Assembly: GCA_036345935.2 (NCBI GenBank) | Contig: JADWOT020000666.1 | Location: 1-64,000, forward strand | Reading direction: 5' to 3' | DNA length: 64,000 nt | From: Taenia hydatigena | Taxonomy: Eukaryota > Platyhelminthes > Cestoda > Cyclophyllidea > Taeniidae | Shown: positions 11,001 through 24,185 of the stretch, piece after piece | How positions within the stretch are numbered: the first letter of the stretch is position 1 | Layout: every line of letters begins with the position of its first letter | Translations under genes and position numbers: made by a program | The notes under the pieces: generated by a model | Seen by the model: only the letters and a program-made list of their open reading frames with translations | The model's database searches: none | What the model was told of the DNA's origin: nothing

Positions 11001-14000
11001 TAAATGGGCAAACGCAAAGTCATCTTCCCCTCAGCATTTAAAATAATCCAACTCAGGCGAATGGCATGCCACCCAAGTGAGGCAAGAAATGCTCGCATGT
11101 GAACTGCATGATATTGCGTGTTGGTGACACAGTATGACTGGTCTATGACCTCAGGCCGGCTTCCTCTCCGTGTTTAAAGACTTTGACACAAAAGTAGACG
11201 TGGATGCATTTGGGTCGTGCACCTTGATCTTTCACAATAAGCCTTGCCTACCTGCCAGAGAATGTCGCGCATCGCGTCATGGATGCCATCGATTGCCCGT
11301 GGCACCAGGAGTCTCCAGTTGCACCACCGCACCTTGCATAGTGAGCGCAAATAACATGCTATCAGGAGCACAAAGAATTCGATGAATTTTTGAATAGCTT
11401 TGCTTTGGCTTTTGGCCAAAGAACGCGTTCATTTAATAAAGCTTACTTCGTTTTTGATTTTATCCAATCATTAACCAAGGCAGTTTGAAGTCATTAGCAG
11501 ATACATCTTAAATCAATTTTCTGCCAGTCGTTTCGTCGCTTCATTCCTAATCTACACATATGGAATGCGCACTGGTATATCAGTTCGCCTATCAATTCAT
11601 TTTCCAGTGAAATTTATGTAAAATTCACTGACTCACCATTGACGCAAACTCGAACTGGCCCACCATGTATTCTGGGTCAAACTCTCCTTCCGTCTATATC
11701 CTCTCAAGTTACCACTTAGTCTGCTTAACACCGCAACCCCTCTCGCATCTGTCTACAAGTACTTTTAAAATTTGTTTATCCATTTAGTGACCCCGAATTC
11801 ATCCATGTCGCATTTAACCTTCGTGTATGGCGCCCTTGAGCTCCTTTCACCTAACCATGCTTACACACTGGCACTACAATCATTATGCTTAAGAAAGTTG
11901 TCTGCGTGCTACGACACCGGCTGAGATCCTACTTTTGGAGAGATGAGTAGACAACCAAACGAAGTCCGGCAGATCACAGAGGGACAATCAGGGACCTCCA
12001 CAGGCTGGTGGGATTGAGCGCGTCTAAAATCCCACTGTAGTTCAGATACAGTCGCGCATCAATCTATTGGCACATAACTAATTCAAGAATTTCACTCTTT
12101 CTCCGCTCTCTACTGCGTTTCTCACACACGTACTGAGAGAAAAATAAGTGATCTTTCGATCATTGCGGTACGCATTTTCGACAAAAGCTCCGTTCGGAAT
12201 GTCCTTTGTATTCGGGCAGAACTCTTCTCAGCAAATACTACTGGGAACCGAAGAGTAGAAGAAGTCTTGTCAACTGTGGAATCCGATGATGTGGTGGATG
12301 TGGTGGTCTGAAGCTGCTAATTTTCAAATGTTAAATGGGTGCAGTTAAAAAATAAGTATGATGCTTATGTAGATAGCTACTTCGTCATAGTCTTACACTC
12401 CTTGTTGTTGTCAAACTACAGGCTTAGCAAGAACTAAACGTCTGCGGCTCGAACACTGAATCCGTTCATGTGCAACAGATACTTCGTACCACGATGCACG
12501 GCAACCTTCATCTTTACTCCATGCCACATGCAGCAGTTGCTTTTCAAATGAATTACTATTACCACGATTTCGCGGCAAAAGGTGAGTAGATGCTTTCGCA
12601 TGGCGGTTAAGCAAATCTCTGCTCTTCTCGTCTCGAATTTGTGCAACTACCTTCGGTAAAGCATTACAAGAGAAAGAAATCCCCCTATAGCACAAGTCTT
12701 GAAGCTTCCAGAAGACTAAAATCAGTCGACCGCTTTGTCAGCTGCCGATGCGTCTTAAAAATCACCAACTTCGGCATCCCCAAGGTCTACAACCTAACTG
12801 GCAGTTGTTCTTCAGTCGAACCTGAACATTAGTTTCATTGACCATCCTCCATTAATTCACATCCATAGAACAATTATGGTCAGCACCTGAGCTACTACTC
12901 AATGAGACAGCAGCTTTGATTAAAACCGAGCCGGGTGGTGTCCATGCGATCTGCATAATAATGCACGAAGTCTTCTATTAGACGAAACCATGTGGACTAG
13001 AAGATGCGCTAGTGGAGGAGATTCTAGAACGGGAATTTCGAGAAGAAGAATATCCCAAACGTCCACAGACAGGTAGTTCTCTTCACCACAGTATGCTGCC
13101 ATGTTCATTTAGTGATTCTGCGTCGGCGGGAATGAACGACTTAATCAAGACCTTCACACGATACAGCCGGGTGTATTTAGGGATACGGTACTGTTCGTGT
13201 CAAGCTTAAGGAGGGCACAAACAGAAACATGCCACCTGTTCCGGCTAGGGTGAATACATAGACTAATTAGTTTTTTGATGACTTTACCAATATTTATCGC
13301 TTTTGGCATCTGATACGTTAATGCATTGTCAAATTATCAAAGGCGGAAAATAAGTGCCATTAATTCGATCGCCATAAGTCATGCCTTGTCACTACTGCCA
13401 CACAGATGCCGTATTAATTAATGCATTCTTTTGCAATTGTGCCTTTCCATTTGAAACCTTTCTGTGCCCACTGAGTTGCCAGTAAATATGGTAACATGCA
13501 GACAACATCAAACAAGTATAAAGCACTGACCGATCGGCATGAAGAGAGCTTTTAAGGGCTGAATTTTAAATAAATCACTTAACTTTCGCCTCTCGCTGAT
13601 TAAAGCACCTAAATATGTGCAGTAGGCAAAGCAATTAAAACAAGTCGAATGTAGAAGTTGAAGCATTTGTAGTGTTTAGTTGCAAATTTGTAAAAAGGAA
13701 CTGAGGCTACTACACCGATATGTATGCGTTTTTACTTACATCCACAGCTGGTGTAGTTTGGGACCCCATGAGTTCAGCTGATGACGCCGTACCTCTAATA
13801 GAATCTTGTGACTACAATGTAATAAATTAACGATTGTGATGCAAATGCTTTGTAGCACGCAATGCAAGGTGACATGGAACCCAAGGTGCCGATGCATACT
13901 GTAAAAAAAATTAATTTTGGAATCTGTCGGCAATAAATGGGACCGTGCGATTAAATGGTGCCACGTGCAGCAATCGCAACGTCTGCAACAATTTTTATCC

Positions 14001-14690
14001 AGCACTTTGTGGCATTTGTAAGGTTTAACGCAACAGCACAAAATTGTTAGGACGGAGTTTTAATGCTAATTTCCTTGCGAAGCAGAACAAACGCTAAAAT
14101 GAGTACCACTACGCCTTTTAATGGGATAAATAGGCCTTTTAGGAGCCGAAAGGCTTGGTGATTGGAAAGAAATTATATGCCTAAAGCTTCAACAGACTTA
14201 CGGAGAAGTGCGACTAAAGTGTAAAAACAGGCAGAATACGAAATGGCATTTTGTAATGCACAAGTAAATATAGAAGGACAAAGCACTTATTGGACGCTGA
14301 AGTATACATAACTCAATATTTATTAATAGAGAAAGGAAGAGGTTGGTAAAATGACAGGGCGCATTTAAGCATAGTAAGGTTTTCCTGTTCAGCAATAAGT
14401 TTTGCACAGTGTAAATTAGTCAATGGCATAAAGAGAAGCAGATGATAAAAAAGTATAGAGCTTTATTCATTCGTGGTCAAATGTCCATTGTTAGCTACCT
14501 GAGTTAAGTGGTTACTCCTCTTCCTCCGGCTACCGAGGTAATGAATGGTAGTTTCAGGATAGAAGAACACCTTGCCAGAACCATGCTAGGCACTTAATAA
14601 AATCTTGCGAAATCTACACGAGATCTCTTCTTCAACTCTCCTCCCGGGTGCAGGTCTTTTTAGATCTCATTCCAGCTTCCTCATCTTCTT
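11000..14690. other. No recognised gene; small exon-like frame near 13.0 kb
   Basis: Open frames here are 101 codons or less. The only composition that stands out is a plus-strand frame open from just after a stop near 12985 to 13209. It encodes a strongly acidic segment (VEEILEREFREEEYPKR) and is followed by cagacaggtag, a possible weak donor. There is no convincing acceptor. I see nothing else. Confidence 0.3.
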
Positions 14691-14700
14691 TTCGATCTAA

Positions 14701-14964
14701 ATGTTAGTTGCGTTAAAAATAAATGCAAGCATCTTACAGCGAATGCGGAAAAGTAACTTGCCAAAGCCTTTAGATAGGAATAGCGCTAAGAAGACTAGTA
14801 AAAAACGGCAGGAAAACAAGCAAGAGCCCTCAAATCGACCATTAGCCGATGTAAGTGAACTCAAATTGCTGTATGCGTTAACTGATACACAGCTCAAAAA
14901 TCAGTTAATTTTGGCTTGTGGCGGATTACACGTGCAAACTAAGAAAGTACTTTACTGCTTTTAA
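14701..14964 (+). CDS. Hypothetical Lys-rich open frame, 87 codons
   Basis: The frame starts with an ATG, encodes a Lys/Arg/Asn-rich central part (KKTSKKRQENKQEPSNRP) and ends in a more hydrophobic tail. It has no recognised domain, no repeat partner in the window and no supporting splice sites. At this base composition an open frame of this length is expected by chance. It is listed only because the basic composition is unusual among the open frames here. Confidence 0.12.
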   Translation: MLVALKINASILQRMRKSNLPKPLDRNSAKKTSKKRQENKQEPSNRPLADVSELKLLYALTDTQLKNQLILACGGLHVQTKKVLYCF

Positions 14965-15016
14965 TCCACAAATGGTGGAACAGAGAACGAGAGACAACGT
15001 ATATAATTGGGTCGTG

Positions 15017-15346
15017 TTACATGTGCTGCACTTCATTAAAACGACTTCGGTAATGTGGAGACAGTAACATTGGCGCTTTTGATAAATCTCCGTCGGTTGC
15101 TGACAAATTCCCTTGAAGTATAATGAGAGCACGTACATCATTCCACATAAGGTAATTATAAAAAGACAGCAGCATCTTGCGGTGATAATAGAATAAACTA
15201 TCCAGTACCAAAAAGCGACTTTTGCTCGTGACGCATGCCATAAATACTCTTACTAAAAGACCTCGTGCACCACTAAGATTAGTGCATAGGCTTAGTTTCA
15301 AAAAAGCCGCTCCATCATCGTATAGTAGCTTAGGCGACGTAAGCAT
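15017..15346 (-). CDS. Hypothetical open frame, 109 codons
   Basis: A minus-strand frame with balanced amino-acid composition, including VLDSLFYYHRK and LMWNDVRALIILQG. No family is recognised, and there is no promoter, splice or polyadenylation evidence. It may be chance. Confidence 0.12.
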   Translation of the reverse strand: MLTSPKLLYDDGAAFLKLSLCTNLSGARGLLVRVFMACVTSKSRFLVLDSLFYYHRKMLLSFYNYLMWNDVRALIILQGNLSATDGDLSKAPMLLSPHYRSRFNEVQHM

Positions 15347-15399
15347 TTTTCTAGCGATAAGAATTGTGAAGGCACTAACTAAACCTATTTTCAGGTTTG

Positions 15400-17270
15400 G
15401 TTGAAGATAGAATTCTACTTAAGTAGAAACCGCTGTAAAATGCTAAGATCTGCGAGTTTCGAGACCCACTAGCAACTGACAGCACAGATGGCCGGTTTCA
15501 TCTTTTCCATGAGCTTAAAGCCCGTGTTGAGAGAGCATTTAATTTCCTTTCTGTATCTAGTCATATGTACTTGCATAAGTCCATAAGAGGTTTGTCTAAA
15601 TGACAAGCAAACCTAGCAACACAAATGAGGCAGTTAAGGGGTAGAACTTGAAATTACCGTCAAATGTCATGCCTTTTTAAATTATTGCATCCAGCACACA
15701 GAGATGCAGCAAAAAGTAAGTCACAGAAAACCGTTCTTCTTAAGCAGGTAGGACTAAGCACTGTCAGCACACAGGACTAGCTAGGCGTGGTGTACAATGG
15801 TTTATCATACTCCTCATTAATTCAATGCCCTAATAACGCATGCAGTTAGAGCTACTTGATTAGCTTCAACGCATTTAACACTTCTGCCCAGAAGCTTCAC
15901 TAATTGAAGATTAGCCACGCAATAGTGCCCATCGGAATGCGCTTGTAACGGTTTACTACAAAAGCTCGATGCTGCAGTCAACGATTGGACAGTTGACAGG
16001 ACTGCACAGGAATCGGTGATAATATTGAAATTTGACGCAAAATTAAATTAAAACTTGAGGGTTCTGTGTAAAATAAAATTTATGCATAAATGAAGCAAAC
16101 AGTAACAATTTTAAGTATCTACCATGTAGAGGTGTACAAGGTCCTTCATGGGTCATGAAAAGCACCAGAAGGCAGTTATCGTGCTAAACACTGGAGCCAT
16201 ACGCTAAATGGAATGCGTTAGACTTTCCACTGCAGGGTAACAACTACATGTCTATGTCCACTTAAATTGCGTTTGTGGTGGCAGACATAGCAGTCTTAAA
16301 AAATAAGGCAGATGTAGATGACACATCTATTGTACCATATCCACGAAGGGAAAAATATTAAACCTTAATGTTTCGTAGTGGGGAATTGGATCTGCTATCT
16401 ACCATGCATGTGGAGCTAGAGAGGTTCGGGTATGGCATATTTTCTGCTTGTGTCTATAAATTTTGTCAGTAGGATACACACATCGCTGCAAACCATTTTG
16501 GAATGAACTTTCTCATGGTCAATTAAGTGTGTGGTCAAATAGCCTAGTTAAAACAGATTATTGAAGGCCGCAGCCAATTTCGGTGTGGTGGAGCAATGAT
16601 CGAGTTTGTCAGAAAATTCTATCTATTACTGATAGATTTGACTTGTAGTGGAACTTTGACGGCCCACAAAATTCAAAAAAAGATTTCACGGTCCACCCCT
16701 TCTCTAAGTTGAGGTCAAAGAGAAATTGACCGATCGATCGGTTTTGGTGAAAATTTCTCATTATCGTGAGCACTTAAAATTTGTCCCGCAACGTAGTCCT
16801 AACACGACTAATGATTTGTGCTAACGACTATTGATTCGAATAGTGGCCAGATGGTTTCTGCTACACAGAGCTATTGATGAACATTTTGAGAGAATCGTGA
16901 AGGCAGCCAGAATAGGGCCAGCTCTTAGCGGCTACTTGGTGCTGTTAATCCCAAATCCAAGCCCTGCTGTGGTCCCTCTTGGGGGTTAACATGCACTCCC
17001 CTAACAGATTATAGACCCTGAAACGCCGTCGCTTTTTGGAGTGAAGTCCTTTACGACTGCTACTGCTCCTACCAGTAACGGCAATGGCCAATGACTTACT
17101 GCACCATACTCTATTGGCGATATCAATCAATGCGTTCGGTAGTCACCTAAGGGGATTGTCTGACCAAAATAAGCACGAAGCATCAATGAGTCACTAAAGT
17201 TGCAAATGCCTTTTAAGGCCATGCATTGAGGCAGTAGTTGTGATGAGAATACAATCATCTGTTCCAATAT
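15400..17270. other. AT-rich gene-free stretch
   Basis: Stops are dense in all frames and the longest frame is 61 codons. No repeats or RNA features were recognised. Confidence 0.5.
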
Positions 17271-17275
17271 TGTAG

Positions 17276-17452
17276 AACCCCAAAACACATGCACAGATTC
17301 AGCCTCTTCAACAGCAAATTAAAAATACTCGTCAGCAGATGTTGGCTGTCCCATCTGAAATCTATCTAGCCACATCCTCATCGCCGTGCGCAGCAATTCG
17401 GCCTGCGGTGGATCAGATTCCTGCTGCAAATATAAGCGAAAACCCAAATTAA
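17276..17452 (+). CDS. Gln-rich exon-like open frame (58 codons, no start)
   Basis: Open from just after a TAG at 17273-17275 to a TAA at 17450-17452. It contains QIQPLQQQIKNTRQQM followed by a Ser/Ala/Pro-rich stretch. A second frame, with its ATG at 17490 and its stop at 17628-17630, is also Gln-rich at its end (LLLQQQQPQ) because of a short CAG run. If the two were one reading frame, a shift between them would be needed. No splice signals clearly bound either. It may be a decayed Gln-rich exon or only a low-complexity patch. Confidence 0.2.
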   Translation, partial: NPKTHAQIQPLQQQIKNTRQQMLAVPSEIYLATSSSPCAAIRPAVDQIPAANISENPN

Positions 17453-17607
17453 TCCATCAGCAAAAAAAACCGTGAGAATTGACTTTATAATGGTTCAGCC
17501 CACTGAAATCCCACATACACCACCACTTCTCAGAACCTTTAAGCTGGATTTCGATGCGCAAGGCTTGACATTTATGGTGCCGTGTTACAGCTCTCAGCAA
17601 CTCTTAC

Positions 17608-17627
17608 TGCAGCAGCAGCAGCCACAG
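17608..17627 (+). repeat. Short CAG microsatellite
   Basis: About four CAG units plus flanking imperfect ones (ctgcagcagcagcagccacag). They are read as glutamine in the frame that ends at 17630. Confidence 0.7.
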
Positions 17628-17759
17628 TAAGCCTCCGGTAACGTAGAGAAGGGTTCATGATTCCATCCAAACGGGGTTACGCTACCTTCAGCATCAGGCG
17701 TTGAACCTAGTGGTACAGGTGAGAAGTCATTTGCAATCCTCTGCTGCAAAAGTATTTCC

Positions 17760-20700
17760 TTTTAAGTCATCGTTATCATGATATATTTTGATTCTTTAAA
17801 TGTCCTCAGTTTGAATCGGATAATTTTACATCCTGTTCCCTTTTACTCGCCTCTTTTGAAATATGTATTAAATAAGATTTGTCCCTTTTGGCCCTACTAG
17901 CAGCGGAAGTCATGGCTTTGCCCCAGTTTTAGCCTGCCTTCACAAGCGATCTGTTGGCCGTGGGGTAGTGATAAGGGGTCCTGGAGGATCCAGCCCATAC
18001 GCCAATCACATCCCTCAAAAGCACGATGCAGCAGACATAGCTAACCTGTCTTCGTTGTTTTGACGAGTAATAGGGGCGAATTTGTGGAATTATAGTGTAA
18101 GGAATCAAAACGAATGCTCCGGTACGTACAGATGCCATGTTGATTGTCCTTAACATTTCCCAAGTCTGGGGCTTATTTGATGGATAGTAACAATACCTCT
18201 CCTACGAAGTGTTCAACACGGGGTTTTGTTGTTATGAAGTTTCGCCATACGCATATAGGTGGAGTAATTGTCTAGAAATGACTATTTGTTGGTTGCATAA
18301 AATGGCAAACTTGGTCGAGGTATCAGTATGGACCGAATTTGTGCGAACCACAGCAGATGAGACAATAGTGCAGTCCACAGTAGAAGGACGTCCTTTAGGT
18401 CGTTCTCATTTTGGCCCGTTTTAGTCCACCTTCTAATTTTCTGCTTCTCGGGGTTCAATTGTGCACAGCCCTGGTGACACTTTGTTATCCCCGGTTTTTT
18501 CAAACAAAAAATACCTGCACTGGGTGAGCTCGCATGTTTAAACTTAGGAAGAGGACAGGAACAACTCGAAATAGGAAAAAACAAAAGTACAGGCTTTTAA
18601 TTAATCCGAGTAGAGCACTACGCGTTACCTCCTGGTAGAAACATTCCATCACATCAGAACATCGGTCTATTTTGCGCCAATTAAGGACAAAAGAGACGGA
18701 GTAAATGGCCAGATAAGCACTTCCGACTAAAAATCGCATCTCCTAGTCTATTCTAATGCTGTAGTAATGTTAGAAGGACAACGAGAAAATCCACAGCCTC
18801 CATACATTTTAATTCCTCAATTCAATTGTCATAAAGCAATTGAGTGGGTAGAAATACACTTTTTATGACGAAACTCCAAAAAAGCTAAATAATTGTATAA
18901 GCCGGCAAAAGAGGAAGGGACTTTGCGTCTTGCTAAGTAAGCATGTGAATATGTTCGCATGGCATCCTTGTTTTTTGGTAAAGGCATCCAAGGGCACAAA
19001 GCCAATCTGAAATAATGCTAGATTGGCTGCTAGACGCAGGAATGACCTTGAAAGCAAACCGTGCCATTACTTATGATCTGCTAAACCTACCCGTTGTGAT
19101 GCTTCCTTCCATTGGCTAAAGAATTCTTTAGCAACTCCATCATCATCAAAACAGATGCTCACAAAGTCTTAAATAGCACTTTATAAGCAGCTAGAGAAAC
19201 AGAAACCAAAACGGGTCAATGCCTATAAGTTTCTAGAGGGGCCACAGAAATTAATGCCCCTTTGCGGTGATTTTAAAAAACGTCTCCTCATGTTTGCGCA
19301 TGCGGAATAAATACAGGCGATGCATGCAAGTAAGTCTCGCTTCGAATGACCCCTATCTGTTGAGCTTCCTGTCTTTAAAACGTATGGCAATCAAAGTGCA
19401 CAAAATTTAATGCTTCTGGCTAAAAATTTTGTTGCATTATGCTCGATTTAAGAACGGCTTACTAAACCATCCTCGATGGTATTAGCTAACCAAATAAGCT
19501 AGGGAGGAGCAGGGCTGCAAATAAGTGAACAAGCGCATTTAAGGCTTTGCGGTTCAAAATCGGCTACTAATAATTTCAATAGTAGAAAATGATGCCATGA
19601 GTTAAGGTGGAAAGCGGACCCATGACATGTACTCTACTGCAATCGCCTCTAGACAAGTAATTGGCATTCGCGCGAGAGGAATGCAATGCCAACTAAAATT
19701 ACAAGGGTAGGATGCTGGAGTTGCAAACTTGGGTCTTTGTGTAGGTCTCCGTGACACTACCACAAGAAACATTGGCAATGTCGGGATTTGTCACAACAAT
19801 GAAACAAAAGAAGGGAAACCGGCCACTCATGACCATTGTCTCCAAACCCCCGAAATCATTGCTGTTTGGACAGAATAGCAGAACCAGTCGACTTCACTGG
19901 AGAAGATGCCAGTGAATGACTCCAGTTTATAAACAAGTTAGCGATCTGCAATATGTCAGACCACTTTATTCTTCTGTCATTGAAGAAAGTATTTGAATTC
20001 GCGTGCGTCTGATGGAGAGCTAAGCATAAATGGCGACCTTTATATTTGAATTTCCTCTACAACTTGACGAAAAGCCGGTCAGTACAGTCTTTCAAAATCA
20101 AGTGGAAATTATCTTTGTTGCCATGCATTTTTCCGGTCGGGCCAAAGTTTGCAGTCCACTTAAGCAGCACTAGCAGCAAGACATCAATACATTGTTGAAT
20201 AAGAGATGTACTAGTGAGGTCCTTCGAGATGGCGAAACCGATACTGACAAAACAGGCTAAATTTTCTCAGATGGGTGAGAAAAAGTCATCCAAATTCGAT
20301 GTTGCTTCTTCCTTTCACGAGGCACGTTGACACCTCTCTTCAGTACTGTCTTCATTTCTCTAATCAGCTGCCAGATTACACAATTTAAAATTTAAAAAAG
20401 GATGGAACTGAGATGGCTGGATAGAATATGCTGCCCGTTCAATACTGTTCCACACTGTTATTTGCTTGGCAACATAGATGACGAATCTGAAGTATTCATG
20501 GCTTTACATATCAGTACACCAGGAGAGAAATTTGAGAACAAGTATATGAAAACCGAGGCTGGGCTAGTGAATCAGAATAGCCACAACAAAGTCCATTTTG
20601 GCCTGTCTTGCTTCTCCTAGAGAAATGACATCTCTACTGATTTTTGCCTAAGGTTTTTGTCACCTCTTTAATCAGGAGTAACTTATGCATGCTATGATTT

Positions 20701-21150
20701 TAATTTGTCAACAGTTCATCTGGTCAGTTAAATTAAAGTTGACTGACAACTAATTATATTTGAATCAGGGGCTTGTGGAATACCAGTTATTGTGTTGTAT
20801 TCTGTTTCTTTGATTCGTGCATTGTGCAAATGAGGCTGCATTCAGAGCACGTGCCAAGGAATGTCTGCCACTTACCGATATGGACACCTCATCAAATAAG
20901 GACATCTGTCTGTGGCAATGCGAGGTCGCCGATATCTCACTATCTAGGCATGGAACTCGCCATGGGTCAAGCTCTCACCTGCGTTGGCGCTATTTGGTCT
21001 TTGTCATATAGTTACGCTTCAGCCCACGAACGCGCATTAATTTCCAAAGAACAATATGATGGAAAAGGGAGGCACACACTGCTAAAATGAACAAGGACTG
21101 GAGTGCGATAGCATATTTAGTAATGTTTTATACTGCGGCCGGTGTTGAAT
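17760..21150. other. Spacer between the inverted arms, no gene recognised
   Basis: Contains the midpoint of symmetry of the large inverted duplication (about 19.6 kb). I looked for continued homology near the midpoint and saw none. The longest frames are about 100-105 codons with no recognisable content. Confidence 0.4.
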
Positions 21151-21154
21151 GGCA

Positions 21155-21345
21155 TTGGTGAGCATGTCTCGCGTCGTCACGATTGAAGTCTTCCCCATCA
21201 TCTAGTGGGAAACTCGATCAGTGGAACGTGTTGCAGGGTCTATGATTGTGTCATGCCTATTTTTTAGAGAAACAGGATTAACTTAATTCTAGACATAGTA
21301 TTAGGATGCATTTGGTTCTTTGCCTCTTCAATTTGGTCAAATATG
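21155..21345 (+). repeat. Dispersed direct repeat, copy 2 (partner at 3.64 kb)
   Basis: Same-orientation match to 3640-3830, beginning at a shared agcatgtct and including the near-identical anchor at 21214-21234. It lacks about a dozen bases present in the partner. No ends of a known element type are visible. Confidence 0.6.
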
Positions 21346-21349
21346 GAGC

Positions 21350-23880
21350 ACCATAGTGTATGGTGGTGAGAACTAACGCAAATATTTGGTTTCGATTTTG
21401 ATGTTATCTTGACGAGAAAATAAGAAGTTGCCTTAAATCCTCCTACGTCTCATTGCGCTTAATGCGCTTGATTGAAGTGGGAAGTACAAGGTCAGAAGAG
21501 AAAAACTACGTCAACTCTAAGCCATTATCATGAGCAGGGGGAGGCTTCTCGCAGAAGGAAAGTGTCACCATCCTTAATCCTACGCTAATGTCAGCGAAAA
21601 ATTTATTTAGGGTGACGAAAAGGGCACGTGTGCAGAAGGCGTCGAATTTGAAGAAGGCTGAAAGGTTATTTCACTCGTGAGTAATCACGTGTCCTTCCAA
21701 ATTGGGATTAAAACCGCTTTTTATATTGACCTATTTTAGGGCTTTGCGAATGCAGGCTCCCCTCTGGGGCACTCTAGTAAATGTTATTTTATACTTTGAC
21801 ATTTATCCATGCAAACAGCTCTAATTTGGTAACCATCTTACATAATGTCATCTATTGTAGCAAAAGTTTTGATGCAGTCGAAGAAGAACGCAGCTTTTGC
21901 ATGTTGACTGGAAACCCTAAAAGCACCACAAAATGAACGAAAAATGTGCATTTTAGGTATTTCGCGACTTTCCAATATAGCTGACGAGAATTTCTTTCGA
22001 TATAAAGTGCGCGTACTCTGACGGACCAAATTTGATTGCCGATATCACCGCATAAAATTATTGTTGCATTTCTGGAATTCATGCAAAAGTAGATAAACAG
22101 TACTAAAGTTTCAAATCCGCAATCACACAAGTGCTTACACAAGCACCTCCTAAGCACGTGCTTAGGCACGATAATCCACTTTCCCGTTACACTTAAGTTT
22201 ACTTTAACATATATTGCCTCTGCGTATCAAATGTTGAGTGCTGCCACTGAAAAATTAAAGGCTGAGCAGTCAATGTTAAACAAAAGTATGCACGATCACA
22301 GTTTTTGGAACAAAAAAAGGTTTGGCTAGTTCATTACAGATTACGTGTTCACGTACTTGGATTCATGACAAAATCATGACAATGGCAATCGCACTTGAGG
22401 GGATTAGCAACCATTCGAGTAAATCAATTTTTCGTTGATAATCTAAAATGGTAATTTGTCGCAAGGGTCCTAACAATTATATGTGCAAAATTAGTATAAA
22501 GCGCACACCCGCCATATTTTTGGCGGAATGAATTGCGACAGTCATTTACATTTTCATCAAAAATATAATGTGGTGCACTTAGCGATAATGGCGCATAGTT
22601 TATGCATCACTCTGCATTCGTGCAAACGGTGATCCAGTAATGCCAGAATGACGCCGTACCGCCAGAGCCCGGCGCCTAAATGGGTGCCTGATTCACGTAG
22701 CAACTTAAATCAGAATTTTGCTAGCATGTTCTTATCCCTTGCATTCCTAAACGCCGAAATAGGACCAGCGTTTGATTTCTGATTTAGCTAAGGTGCCATA
22801 TTGCTAGAGGGCAAAGAGTTACCAGAGAAACACTGTTGCGTTTCATTCTCAAAAGCTGGACAGCACACGCTATCTGGTATTTTTAACGCTGAAGTTTTAA
22901 AATGCTTATCAATAAACTTCTGTGCATAATTAAGCAGATCAGAGTGCAAACAACAAACTTTTGCTTCCTTTGCAACCTACAGCGTCCAACGCTCATAAAA
23001 GAGCTCGGTTTAGCTATTGAATGCGCTCACTTAAGCAGTAGATATTGCTGCGGTAAAGTCCGCCAACAATGATCGAGCTAGATTCTTTCTCTCCCCGCTA
23101 AGTAAAATGTCGTGGGTGTTTGATTCTAAATTACCGCATAATCGGACATTCATAGTCCTATTTGCCCACAACACTTGCAAGAATGGATGGAAAGTGGCTA
23201 GCCCTCCTGCCTACATTAATGAGGCTTACTAATTGATCGGCTGCAACCTATGCGTATGGAGAATGAAAAAAAGAAGTGCAACTATTACCGGCCGCATGAC
23301 GTAAGTTAGTGCATGCTACACATCCATCTGGAAGCAAGGACTTATGAAGGAGAAGGTGAGGTTATTGAGAACGCAAAAGGCAAAAACGAAGAAGGGGCAG
23401 GCCATTGTTTCACTTCATCAGCAGAGTGATAGCCAAAGCAGTAGCACCGCCAAACATGTGGTGACAGACCTTCATTAATTGATCACTTAAGCAGGTTAAA
23501 TTAGTCACCGCTGAATAGTACAACACTGCAAGTTGGTGGGAACAGGAAACTGCATAGTCAGCCGCTCTGCACTTCCAAAATTCGCACCATCTTCACATAT
23601 AGAATTACGATGGGGTGAAGAAAGGAGTCAACGTGAGCCATCTTCGGAATGAAGTGGAGAACTATGAGTTCAGATTCATCCAGCTAAACGAATACCACAT
23701 TAGTTCTTGTAACTTGTTCAGTCCTGCTTAATTTCGATTACCTTGCTGAAAATTTTAAGGAATGTGTACCATCGCTTCACATACGAATCACTAAATAGAC
23801 GAGGTAAAAATATTCTGACTTACCCACATTCAAGCCTCGAAACTACTCTCCGTCAAAAGCACGCTATTTTCATACATGGA
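21350..23880. other. Gene-free stretch, nothing recognised
   Basis: AT-rich with short frames only. The longest is 105 codons, at 21852-22169 on the minus strand, without features. No repeat partner was found. Confidence 0.45.
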
Positions 23881-24185
23881 TCCTTTTGTTTACCCCAATA
23901 AGTGATGCAAATCAAAGGTTGTGCTTATTGACTCAACTGGGAAAAGACCATAGTGAATGTGGTAGTATTTTCGCCCATTCATGTAACAGAGTATTCAGTT
24001 TCAGACTCTCAGACAACTTAAAATTTGCTACTGCACCCTGTGCATCTAAAAAGGAAACCCTAAAGAGAAGACTCGCGTGGGCTGGAGTACAGGTGTCTAA
24101 TTATTTATTAATTAGATGCAAGCGATAATCAGGAATAAAGACATTCTTAGCGCGTTCAAGGTTAGAGAGGTGTGAAGGAGGGCTT

